Made by a program: the position numbers and the translations under genes | Shown: in pieces, positions 32,349 to 40,712 of the stretch | Position numbering within the stretch: the first letter of the stretch is position 1 | How the letters are laid out: every line of letters starts with the position of its first letter | Notes under the pieces: model-generated | Seen by the model: the letters and a program-made list of their open reading frames with translations, nothing else | What the model was told of the DNA's origin: nothing | The model's database searches: none | From: Ascoidea rubescens DSM 1968 | Lineage: Eukaryota > Ascomycota > Saccharomycetes > Ascoideales > Ascoideaceae | NCBI RefSeq assembly: GCF_001661345.1 | Contig: NW_017962923.1 | Coordinates: 1 to 64,000 of the forward strand | DNA: 64,000 bases | Direction: 5' to 3'

Positions 32349-34370
32349 ATGGATTTACTGTATTGGAACATTTCGAATTTTGTGGTTTTAGTCACTTCAT
32401 TGTTTCAACTTAATTTCATTGTAGCTTCATGTTTTGATAAATTTCCTGCTGAAGAAAAGTTGGTTTTAACTCCATTGCCAACGAACTATCTTCTTGCTTC
32501 GTTTATGTTTGAATTAGATTCACATTCTATTAAAAAGATCGAACTAGATGAGATTACCAATGATAGTAATTATCAAGCATTTCCCAAAGTTTTAGGACCG
32601 ATTTTTGAAAGCACTAATGTTACAGAACTTCATTTGAAGTTTGCAAGAGGTTATTGGGATGCAGAAAAATGGGGAAAATTACCTAACAATGGTGAATTTA
32701 GTGGTGGAACTGGTGTGGAATTGTGGTCCACTATTGATGCAAATTCAGAAGAGGAAGCATTTGCACAATGGGAAATTTTAGTCAATTATCTATCTGGGTT
32801 GTTTTGCGCTTCAATGAATTTCATTGATAAAACTACCACCACATATCCACAAAAGCTTTTTGAAGATACTTCAAAGTACGAAAATAGATATTTATTAAGA
32901 AGTGTATTGCCAAAGGAACCAGTCTGTACTGAAAACTTAACTCCTTTTTTGAGATTATTGCCAACCAAAGGTAAAGCTGGAATTTCCAGTCTACTAGATG
33001 GGCATCAGTTATTTTATTCTCCATGGCATTCAATGTCTATTGATATTAAACCAAAGCTGAATAGTTCAAAAGGGGAACTCCATATGTCTCAACATATCGA
33101 TCAATTGATTAACATCCCCAGCACATTTGAATATTTTAGATCACCAATACCAAAACCTGTTTCTGGAGATGCTTTAAGGTGTGATGATAATAAAAGACAC
33201 GATTTATATTATTGTTTTCCAAAAGAATCCATAAATAATTTATCGTATGAATTAAAGGATTTATTTGGTAAAGAAATTGAAAATAGATTATTGATTGGAA
33301 AGGGCAAGAGTGAAATTTGTTTTGATTCCACTGAAGAATGGAAAATCTCTGGAGTCACTGAAACCATCGAAGGAATTTCTATAAACGTTTTAAACGATGG
33401 AGTTGGTTGTTTTAATTTGGAAAAGTTGGAAAAGTTGGCTGAAAAAAAGAAAGAACCTCCATTTGATATCAATTTGAGTGACAAATTCAATGTTAAAATT
33501 GAGACTTCTCAAAGTGGAAAAGTTAAAAAAATTGATTATCCCAACATTTTTGTTAGTAGATCATTTACGGGATACAGAGAAGATTCTGGTGGAATTAGAA
33601 TTGTTTTCAAAAATCCCAGCTTAGAAAGAGCAGTGCGCTTAGTTTATTTTGAAAGTTTACCTTGGTATATGAGAATCTATTTGCACACTTTAGAGTTGAG
33701 TAAGAAAGAATATAATTACTATTCTAAATCCAGCCATCAAAATATTAAAAAAAACGAAATCAAAGGAAATGGAACAAGACAAACAAAAAAAGAAATAGAA
33801 ATTGAACATGAACATGAACATGAACATGAACATGAATATGGAACTCAAAAAGAGAACTCAAAAGTTTTTGGAAAAGTTGAAAGATTGGAAAACCTGATTA
33901 TAAAAGAAGTTTATTTCCAACCTTCTGTTGACAGGAAAAGACCGGGTCAAATTGAATTGGAATTAATAATCCCACCAAATAGCATAATTTCTATGAATTA
34001 CAAGTTCGACAAATCCTTACTATTATATTCGGAATACCCTCCAGATGCCAACCATGGGTTTGAACTAGACCCCAGTGTTGTTAAAGTAATAGGTGATTCG
34101 AGCAGGTCAGAAAAGGATTATTTTTTTAGAACAACTTCATTACTTCTATCTTTGCCAACGCCAGACTTCAGCATGCCATATAATGTGATAATTTTTACTA
34201 GTACAGTAATGGCACTAACATACGGCACAATTTTTAATTTACTAATCAAAAGACTAATTAATGAAGAAGAAACCGAGGGAAACTCCAAAAACAATATTTT
34301 AAAGAGGTTAAAACAAAAATTCTTGGTTAAATTGAAGAGTACGATCCAAAAAAACAAAAGTCAACAATGA
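32349..34370 (+). CDS. GPI16: GPI transamidase subunit Gpi16 (PIG-T)
   Basis: 673 residues; ER membrane subunit of the GPI-anchor transamidase. An N-terminal hydrophobic signal (FVVLVTSLFQLNFIVASC) leads into a large luminal domain. The conserved block CTENLTPFLRLLPTKGKAG includes Cys193, which aligns with the Cys that forms the disulfide to Gpi8 in the family. Further family blocks are DLYYCFPKES and VYFQPSVDRKRPGQIELEL. One C-terminal span (VIIFTSTVMALTYGTIFNLLI) precedes a basic cytosolic tail. An acidic/His insert (EH repeated five times) is unusual. Confidence 0.95.
   Translation: MDLLYWNISNFVVLVTSLFQLNFIVASCFDKFPAEEKLVLTPLPTNYLLASFMFELDSHSIKKIELDEITNDSNYQAFPKVLGPIFESTNVTELHLKFARGYWDAEKWGKLPNNGEFSGGTGVELWSTIDANSEEEAFAQWEILVNYLSGLFCASMNFIDKTTTTYPQKLFEDTSKYENRYLLRSVLPKEPVCTENLTPFLRLLPTKGKAGISSLLDGHQLFYSPWHSMSIDIKPKLNSSKGELHMSQHIDQLINIPSTFEYFRSPIPKPVSGDALRCDDNKRHDLYYCFPKESINNLSYELKDLFGKEIENRLLIGKGKSEICFDSTEEWKISGVTETIEGISINVLNDGVGCFNLEKLEKLAEKKKEPPFDINLSDKFNVKIETSQSGKVKKIDYPNIFVSRSFTGYREDSGGIRIVFKNPSLERAVRLVYFESLPWYMRIYLHTLELSKKEYNYYSKSSHQNIKKNEIKGNGTRQTKKEIEIEHEHEHEHEHEYGTQKENSKVFGKVERLENLIIKEVYFQPSVDRKRPGQIELELIIPPNSIISMNYKFDKSLLLYSEYPPDANHGFELDPSVVKVIGDSSRSEKDYFFRTTSLLLSLPTPDFSMPYNVIIFTSTVMALTYGTIFNLLIKRLINEEETEGNSKNNILKRLKQKFLVKLKSTIQKNKSQQ
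33802..33831 (+). repeat. Hexanucleotide repeat (GAACAT)5 inside GPI16
   Basis: Five perfect GAACAT units, then GAATAT, encode five Glu-His pairs followed by Glu-Tyr. It is an in-frame microsatellite in a hydrophilic insert of the luminal domain, so length changes would keep the frame. Confidence 0.95.
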
Positions 34371-34844
34371 TAATGGTATTATATGTGTCGACTTTGTAAT
34401 TTTCGAGACAGTGAACGTTGTTTTGTTTTGTTTTGTTTTATTTTATTTTATTTTATTTTTAATTCTGAACCTGTTCATTTATTTTTGCTAAACAATTATC
34501 TTCCAACTATTAGAGTAGTTTGAGTGCAAAATATGATGTTTGAGCATCCTGCATTACTTTTCGTACAAACAATCAAATGTAATCAAACCAAAATATAGTT
34601 GGTGAAAAACGTAGAGCTTGAAAAGCTTAACCTAAATGGATCTTAGATGCATTTTCCAGCGCAGGGTAATCTGAAGCCTTAGTAATTTATCTGGAAAAGT
34701 AATTTTTTTGGAGGTTTGACAGGGAGAGCACTTGCAACAGGAAGAAGAGTATAAAGACTGGATTCAACAAAAGCCTTCAATTTGAATTGAAAGTTCTTCT
34801 ATTTTTAGTGCAGATAATTTTGTAAAATTAAAAACAGGTGGAAT
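34371..34844. promoter_or_regulatory. GPI16 3' flank and ELP5 promoter, with pentanucleotide microsatellite
   Basis: From 34419 to 34460 the plus strand reads TTTTG units followed by TTTTA units, a compound pentanucleotide microsatellite just past the GPI16 stop. The rest is the upstream region of ELP5; no coding frame is seen. Confidence 0.7.
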
Positions 34845-35813
34845 ATGAGTGCTCAAATGATTACAGATGCTAATGCAACTATCTTATTGAATAGATTAAT
34901 GGCAATTAAAGAAAGTGGCCAAAATTTTTATCTAGTTTTGGACAGCTTTCGCCAGAGTTCTTACTATATTATTCAGCATATGATTCATGAGAATCTTAAG
35001 CAAGATCTAGACATTCTTTATGTTTCGTTTGAAACAATAAGCAGACCTTCGTATGCAACCGAGTATATTGACTGTATTGACATTTCAGGTAAGACGCTAA
35101 ATGACAAAATTGGAAAAATATTAAAGTCGAGGTTTGGAGGATCAATTGGAAACAAAAACAAGGCTGTGCTAATGATAGATTCTTTAAATTTTATCAAAGA
35201 TGAGGAACTTTCTGAATTTATGCAGATGATCTATAATGTGGATAAGAATATTATTGTGATTGGGACATTTCATTTGTCATATCCGGTTAGATCAGTGAGG
35301 AGTTTACATTTGAATTATCCCAGAGGATTGGAATTCCTAAAGTTTGTTGCAAGTTCAATTTTCGAGGTTCTTCCACTAGACTACAAAAGCACCAATGAAG
35401 AAGAAAAGGATTTTGCTGAGAAGTACTTTGGAAGCCCCTGCCACAAAGGATCTAACAGCTACAAATATGTTTTGAAGCTAGTTGTGCGCAAGAAGAGTGG
35501 GCGGTCAGTGCGTTTTAAATATGTGGTAGACTCACTGAAGTACGTGAGCAGCAATATACAAGATTCAGAAGACGAAGACAGCGAATATGAAATCGAGTCG
35601 AGTCTGGATGCCAGCAAAGAGGAGGACCTCTTGAAAGGGTTGACGACGTTTCGACTCAGCACCACAGCAGGTGAACGGAAGAGCAGAGAGGAAGTGGAAT
35701 TGCCATATATGGAGGCGCAAAGCGAAGGAGGACGAGTTGGAGGAGCAATTGTGTATGAGTTTGAGAAGGACGACGACTACGATGAGGAAGATGCTTTTGA
35801 GGATCCATTTTGA
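34845..35813 (+). CDS. ELP5: Elongator subunit Elp5 (Iki1)
   Basis: 322 residues, matching the family length. Elp5 forms the hexameric Elp4-Elp5-Elp6 RecA-like ring of Elongator, which modifies wobble uridines of tRNAs. The RecA-like fold is visible as the alternating strand/helix pattern (NFYLVLDSFRQSSYYIIQHM, KNKAVLMIDSLNFIKDEELS, NIIVIGTFHLSYP) without a P-loop, as expected for Elp5. The C-terminus is highly acidic and ends FEKDDDYDEEDAFEDPF, a tail typical of fungal Elp5. The 3' third is less AT-rich than the 5' part. Confidence 0.85.
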   Translation: MSAQMITDANATILLNRLMAIKESGQNFYLVLDSFRQSSYYIIQHMIHENLKQDLDILYVSFETISRPSYATEYIDCIDISGKTLNDKIGKILKSRFGGSIGNKNKAVLMIDSLNFIKDEELSEFMQMIYNVDKNIIVIGTFHLSYPVRSVRSLHLNYPRGLEFLKFVASSIFEVLPLDYKSTNEEEKDFAEKYFGSPCHKGSNSYKYVLKLVVRKKSGRSVRFKYVVDSLKYVSSNIQDSEDEDSEYEIESSLDASKEEDLLKGLTTFRLSTTAGERKSREEVELPYMEAQSEGGRVGGAIVYEFEKDDDYDEEDAFEDPF

Positions 35814-36094
35814 ACTGTGAAGTGTCCTTTTGGGTATGTTGGGCCGCTGTTACCCGCCGCCGCTTTGCCACCGGTTTGGCGCGTTGTGAGGCAGGAGGGC
35901 AACCCCAGTGCTGCACTTTCCTTCAAACACACAAACCAGCTCTGCTTCATGGTATATATTTACCCAATATCCAACTCCACTGATATCGAGCTGCTCCAAC
36001 CTCCAGCATTGTATTGTACAGTTCTCGTTTTTTTGTTCCTTTTTGCGTTGGCCACTGGTTCCATCTTCTTATTCGCCTGCATTTCCACTTCACA

Positions 36095-37129
36095 ATGTAT
36101 AACAGGCATAACACTCAAATACCTACTTCGAATCCCAGCCCCAATCCCAATATTCACCTAGCTTCATCTTACTCATCTTTTGATTCCTATAAGAACCGCA
36201 GCTTTAGCTCAAACCAAAATCCAGCTTACTATGATTCCTCATTTTCAAATTCCATGAAGAACAATAACATCAACTATCTAGGCCCCGTACCTTTGCAAAA
36301 GACTTTGTTGGAAAATTTCGAACTTTATACATCTATTTTTGAGGATTTCATTGACAGCAACTTTTCTCCCGTTAAACCATACATTCCTGCTATTGGAAGA
36401 TTTTTAATCACTGCAACTTTTTATGAAGACTCTTTTAGAATCATTTCTCAATGGGCAGATCAAGTTTTTTATTTATGGAATTATAGGCACATTCCTTATT
36501 TTATCGTGGTATCCTTTTTATTTTTAAATATTTTAACAATGACTATAGCTTCAACTCTACTAGTAATGAGAAAGCAGTCTTTAATTGCAACTGTCTGTCT
36601 TATTTGTGTTGTTATTTCTCAAGGCTTTTTTTATGGTTTGTTTTCCGAAGGCACTTTTTTATTAAGAAACTTCTCGGTAATTGGCGGTTTGTTATTGGCC
36701 TTTTCTGATTCAATTATCTCCGACAAAAGATCTTTGTTAACAGCTGGTGTTCCCATGATTGAAAATAAAGATCCAAAAAAATATTTTCTTTTGGCTGGCA
36801 GAATTCTTTTGGTTCTTTTGTTTGTGAGATTTATAATCGCTGGCTCTTGGTCTTTTTCAAAAATCTTATTAATATTAGTTGGATCAATTTCTTGTGTTTC
36901 AATTGTTATCGGTTTCAAAATCAAATTTTCGGCTATTCTATTAGGAATTTTACTTACTATTTATGATTTTTCTGTCAATTTTTATTGGAGCTATGGTTAC
37001 CAAGATCCCCATAGAGATTTTCTCAAATATGAGTTTTTCCAAACTTTATCAATTGTTGGTGGTTTATTAATTATAGTCAATACTGGAGCTGGCGAGTTGT
37101 CTATTGATGAGAAAAAAAAAATTTACTGA
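36095..37129 (+). CDS. ERV29: ER-Golgi cargo receptor Erv29 (SURF4 family)
   Basis: 344 residues when started at MYNRHNTQIPTSN; the open frame reaches back to 36014 but those residues are leader-like. Erv29 loads soluble cargo such as pro-alpha-factor and carboxypeptidase Y into COPII vesicles. After a Ser/Asn-rich N-terminus, the SURF4 block LENFELYTSIFEDFID...IPAIGRFLITATFYEDSFRI is clear. Several membrane spans follow (IPYFIVVSFLFLNILTMTIA, KYFLLAGRILLVLLFVRFII, ILLILVGSISCVSIVIGF). The C-terminus ends KKIY, a KKxx dilysine COPI retrieval signal. Confidence 0.93.
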   Translation: MYNRHNTQIPTSNPSPNPNIHLASSYSSFDSYKNRSFSSNQNPAYYDSSFSNSMKNNNINYLGPVPLQKTLLENFELYTSIFEDFIDSNFSPVKPYIPAIGRFLITATFYEDSFRIISQWADQVFYLWNYRHIPYFIVVSFLFLNILTMTIASTLLVMRKQSLIATVCLICVVISQGFFYGLFSEGTFLLRNFSVIGGLLLAFSDSIISDKRSLLTAGVPMIENKDPKKYFLLAGRILLVLLFVRFIIAGSWSFSKILLILVGSISCVSIVIGFKIKFSAILLGILLTIYDFSVNFYWSYGYQDPHRDFLKYEFFQTLSIVGGLLIIVNTGAGELSIDEKKKIY

Positions 37130-37353
37130 TTTTACTTATTAATTCTATATATGCTGATTTAATGATACTCAATAACAATAAATATACGAAATACTATATT
37201 TTACTGCAAAATTTATTAAATTGTCAATTGTCTTTGATATTTATTAAAGTATATTGAAAATATCTGCTACACAATGCTCGGTATTCAATGTTCAATGCTT
37301 AACAAAAAAAAACAATTGTCCAACTGTAAAATTAAAAAAAAAAAAAAGATTGC

Positions 37354-38658
37354 TTAAATGCTGAAATAACTAAGAGATGACGATGAAATTTTTCCATCAC
37401 TGGTTAAGCTTGAAATTGCATCTTCTAAGATTTTTTTAATCTTCTGAGAATCCTTTACCTGGTTAATTTCTTTAGAATAGCTGGACAATTGACTGTCGTC
37501 TAATGCTCCAATTAACAATTCAACATCAGAATCAATCTTAGTTTGGGATGAAAGATCTCCAAAATAATCAACACCCTTAACAGAATTTCGAATTATTCTC
37601 TTATTTTTCTTTTTTGCTGATTTCAAGGCTTCTTTGGCTTTCTTAGAGTTTTGTTTTAGTGATTTGGCTTTTTCTTCAGCTTCTTTTTTAGCTTTTTCTT
37701 CAGCTTCTTTTTTCAATCTAGCTTCTTCAAGAGCCTTTCTGGACCCTGCTTCTCTTTCCCACTTTCTTTTGACTTTTTCTTCTTTTTCCTTTTTTTTGAA
37801 TAATTTTATTCTTGGATCTTCACTGAAAGCTCTATCAACTAAAGACAATAACCTTTTATTGTCCTCCTTTTTTTTTTTATCTCTTTGTGTTTTGTTTTTC
37901 CTTTCAATGTACCGTTTATGATCTCTGTTTGAAGAATCATCAGGTACATCCTCATCTAGCCATTCAAATGTCCTCCAAGAATCAAATTTATAAAAAAAAT
38001 TATAAAAACTTTCAACTTCAGCTTTGGAGGTATGTATGTCGCCGATTTTTGGTACATTCTTCTTTTTGGAAAATCTACCTTCGGAGTCAAAAATAGGCCC
38101 CCATGTTGTGAAAAAATCATATTTCAGTTGTTTTGAAGGAGGATAAATATCTGCATTTTCGTCTACAGAATCAAATCTTTTTTTTTGGATTGGATCTAAC
38201 AAGGTTTCATACGCCTTTTGAATAATCTTAAAAAAACCATCTTCATCTAACCCTCCTTTTTCACCTTTTTTATCTGGGTGATGTTTTAAAACTTGTCTTC
38301 TATGTGCCTTTCTTATTTGTTCTTCAGTGGCATTATATCTCAATTTTGACAACCCTAAAACAGCATATAAATCTGCTTTTTTCCATTCTCTTGGATCGTG
38401 GGTTAATAACTCATCCGACTGGTGCTCATCGAATTCATCCAACTTATCATCATCATTCTCATTGACTGTTTTTACATTTTTTGAAGCCTCAATTCTCTCA
38501 TATTCAGACCATGTGTGACCTCTCAAAGTTCTGCTAGCATGAGCTAAGAAATAACGACCAACGGGTTCAATGGGTCTACGAATAGGAGCAGTGAACGAAG
38601 ACACGACCTTTGAAAGTGGTGTGTCTGAAGATGAAAGATTCAAAACAATGTCAGCCAT
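37354..38658 (-). CDS. ZUO1: Zuotin, ribosome-associated J protein Zuo1
   Basis: 434 residues, almost the S. cerevisiae length (433). With Ssz1 it forms the ribosome-associated complex and stimulates the Hsp70 Ssb at the tunnel exit. The J domain (about residues 95-165) has DLYAVLGLSKLRYNATEEQI and the essential HPD in VLKHHPDKKGEK. Next comes the zuotin homology region (FFTTWGPIFDSEGRFSKKK...FYNFFYKFDSWRTFEWLDED) and a long Lys/Glu-rich charged helix (KEAEEKAKKEAEEKAK) that contacts rRNA. The C-terminal four-helix bundle is present (IDSDVELLIGALDDSQLSSY). Confidence 0.96.
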   Translation of the reverse strand: MADIVLNLSSSDTPLSKVVSSFTAPIRRPIEPVGRYFLAHASRTLRGHTWSEYERIEASKNVKTVNENDDDKLDEFDEHQSDELLTHDPREWKKADLYAVLGLSKLRYNATEEQIRKAHRRQVLKHHPDKKGEKGGLDEDGFFKIIQKAYETLLDPIQKKRFDSVDENADIYPPSKQLKYDFFTTWGPIFDSEGRFSKKKNVPKIGDIHTSKAEVESFYNFFYKFDSWRTFEWLDEDVPDDSSNRDHKRYIERKNKTQRDKKKKEDNKRLLSLVDRAFSEDPRIKLFKKKEKEEKVKRKWEREAGSRKALEEARLKKEAEEKAKKEAEEKAKSLKQNSKKAKEALKSAKKKNKRIIRNSVKGVDYFGDLSSQTKIDSDVELLIGALDDSQLSSYSKEINQVKDSQKIKKILEDAISSLTSDGKISSSSLSYFSI

Positions 38659-38845
38659 TTCAATTAGATAGCAGTCCTAGACCCTAATTCTTCTTCCACT
38701 CTAACTCCAAAACAATTTTCAACCAGTTGCAAATAAAAAATTTTCAGCATGGCCATGAAGCACGTGCAATATCACGTGGTACACTTTCCCAACTTTTGCG
38801 GTGCTGTGTAGAATAATGGAGATATAATGAACCAAATCACAAAGG
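38659..38845. promoter_or_regulatory. Divergent ZUO1/LRR promoter with two CACGTG sites
   Basis: CACGTG occurs at 38761-38766 and again at 38773-38778, starts 12 bp apart, in a 187-bp spacer between ZUO1 (-) and the LRR gene (+). CACGTG is the core site of Cbf1, Pho4 and Tye7-type bHLH factors. Two copies this close are not expected by chance in such AT-rich DNA. Which factor binds is unknown. Confidence 0.65.
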
Positions 38846-40225
38846 ATGCCTGTTGCAGGATCTGATATTCTTCCTTTCTGTGTGAATTCTTTTTTCAGCA
38901 AAGTTCCATTTACTATTATCCAGCTTGTTTTCAATAATTTAACTCTAAGGGAAATTTTCTATTTGACCTTTTCCGGCAACAGTCTTATTTCTGATTACTG
39001 CAAGTCATTGTTATTTGAATCGGTTAATATTGTTGAAGGTCACGATGCTTCCTTCGGTTTTGAAAATGCCCTTCTTTCCCCTTATAAATTGCTAATTCGA
39101 AAAGAACAGCTTTTGATTTTTAAAACCTATTTAAGGCTAGTTTCAAATTTAACTCTCCATCTTGACCCTACCTTGCCAGTTTACTCAATTTTTAAATTAT
39201 TCGAATCAAACAATATATTTTTTCAGGACTTATCAAGTGTCAACTATAATCCAATTGGCTACTGTTCTGATTCTTCTGATATTTTCAACGAGCACTTTCG
39301 AAAAAAAAGTAACCCATATGGTATAAATACGTTTCTTTATGATGACCTATTTGATTTTTTTGTAAGGAAAATTGTTGCCTATAATACCTTGCACACCTTG
39401 AAAGTAACTAGAATTAAAAATCTATCAAAAATTAAATTTTTTTTTGAACTTTCAAATGTTAATCTAAAAAAATTAAGCATTTCATATTCAGAATTTGATG
39501 AGTACGAGAAAAAACCCAATGCAGGTCTTCTCTTGAAGAATTTGTCAAAATTGCAATTTCTCGATTTATCAAATAACTTTCATTTCTCAAATAACTTAAT
39601 TTTTTCAAATCTTCCTTCCAATTTAAAGTTTTTGGATTTAAGTTGTAATAATATTTCATCAATTGAAAATTTAAATCACTTGGGTTCTTTATCACATTTA
39701 GATCTTTCCGGAAATTGTATTAACCACCTATGCAATTTACATGGGTTAACTAGCCTTGAGTATCTTAATGTTAGTAAAATGGATTTTTCTTTTTACTCCT
39801 TTGAGAGATCCTTTTTAAAAATTGGAGATATTTCCTATTTAAAATCGTTGAAAGTCTTAAACGCGTCAAATAATTCTTTGTCTAAAATTGACAAAACATT
39901 AAATCAATTATCTTCATTATCATCTCTTAATTTGTCAGGAAACTTTATCAAGGTGATAGAAAATATTGACAAATTGACAAATCTCAAAAAATTGGATCTC
40001 TCTTATAATTTAATAGCTTCAATCAAGCCAATAAATCCAATTTGTTGCTTGAAGATTAATTTAGTCTATTTGAACCTAAATTATAATTGTATTAACGAAA
40101 TCAAGGGTATTTGTCAACTTGATAATTTGAAATATCTTTTTCTAACCAGAAATTATATCAATGGGCTGGATTTAGAACAATTGAGAGTTTTAAAAAATTT
40201 AAAAAACCTTGTATGTGAGTATTGA
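38846..40225 (+). CDS. Leucine-rich-repeat protein, SDS22-like repeats
   Basis: 459 residues. The C-terminal half carries at least seven LRRs of the 22-residue SDS22 type, such as LKFLDLSCNNISSIENLNHL, LSHLDLSGNCINHLCNL, LSSLNLSGNFIKVIENIDKL and LVYLNLNYNCINEIKGICQL. The N-terminal 55 residues (PFTIIQLVFNNLTLREIFYL...LISDYCKSLLFESVNI) could be a diverged F-box, which is inference. I cannot assign a yeast orthologue. It shares a 187-bp divergent promoter with ZUO1. Confidence 0.8.
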   Translation: MPVAGSDILPFCVNSFFSKVPFTIIQLVFNNLTLREIFYLTFSGNSLISDYCKSLLFESVNIVEGHDASFGFENALLSPYKLLIRKEQLLIFKTYLRLVSNLTLHLDPTLPVYSIFKLFESNNIFFQDLSSVNYNPIGYCSDSSDIFNEHFRKKSNPYGINTFLYDDLFDFFVRKIVAYNTLHTLKVTRIKNLSKIKFFFELSNVNLKKLSISYSEFDEYEKKPNAGLLLKNLSKLQFLDLSNNFHFSNNLIFSNLPSNLKFLDLSCNNISSIENLNHLGSLSHLDLSGNCINHLCNLHGLTSLEYLNVSKMDFSFYSFERSFLKIGDISYLKSLKVLNASNNSLSKIDKTLNQLSSLSSLNLSGNFIKVIENIDKLTNLKKLDLSYNLIASIKPINPICCLKINLVYLNLNYNCINEIKGICQLDNLKYLFLTRNYINGLDLEQLRVLKNLKNLVCEY

Positions 40226-40712
40226 AATAGACTTAGTATTTCGTCATCTATTCAATCTCTCAAAAAGTTTTCTGTTAATTTTTTAATTCCAGTAATAAAG
40301 TTATCATTCAAAATTAGAAGTTAAAAATAATCTACAAATAAAAGTTGTAATCTTTTTTTTTTTGTTTGTTGTTGTTGTGTTGGATAAAAAAGCCTGCTTC
40401 TGAATGAAAACTAATTCTTAATTTTAAATTATTTAATAAGTTTCTACAGTTTCAGTCCAATCTTTCTATAAAAAAAAAGCCTTTATAAAAATAAAAAAAA
40501 TCTTATCAGTTACTTTTCATATGTTTATCGACGATCAAAGAGGTTCAGTAACAGTACCTATTATTATTCCCGAGAAAACAAACCAAAAGTTCTGTAATAA
40601 TTAAAAGTTTTAAATAGTTCCCGATATTGCTGAAAGAAGTCTTTTTCTTATGAAACAGCAAGAAAACTAAGAAAACTCCCAAACCTGTATAATTTTAAAT
40701 TCTTTCACTAAA
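40226..40712. other. Convergent spacer after the LRR gene and SAPS gene
   Basis: AT-rich, with a T-run and GTTGTTGTT near 40352-40375 and an A-run near 40470-40500. No gene is seen; it contains the 3' ends of two convergent transcripts. Confidence 0.45.

Noticed and set aside
35817-36161. 114-codon frame overlapping the ERV29 start
   Set aside because: Overlaps the ERV29 coding start in another frame and shows no motif.
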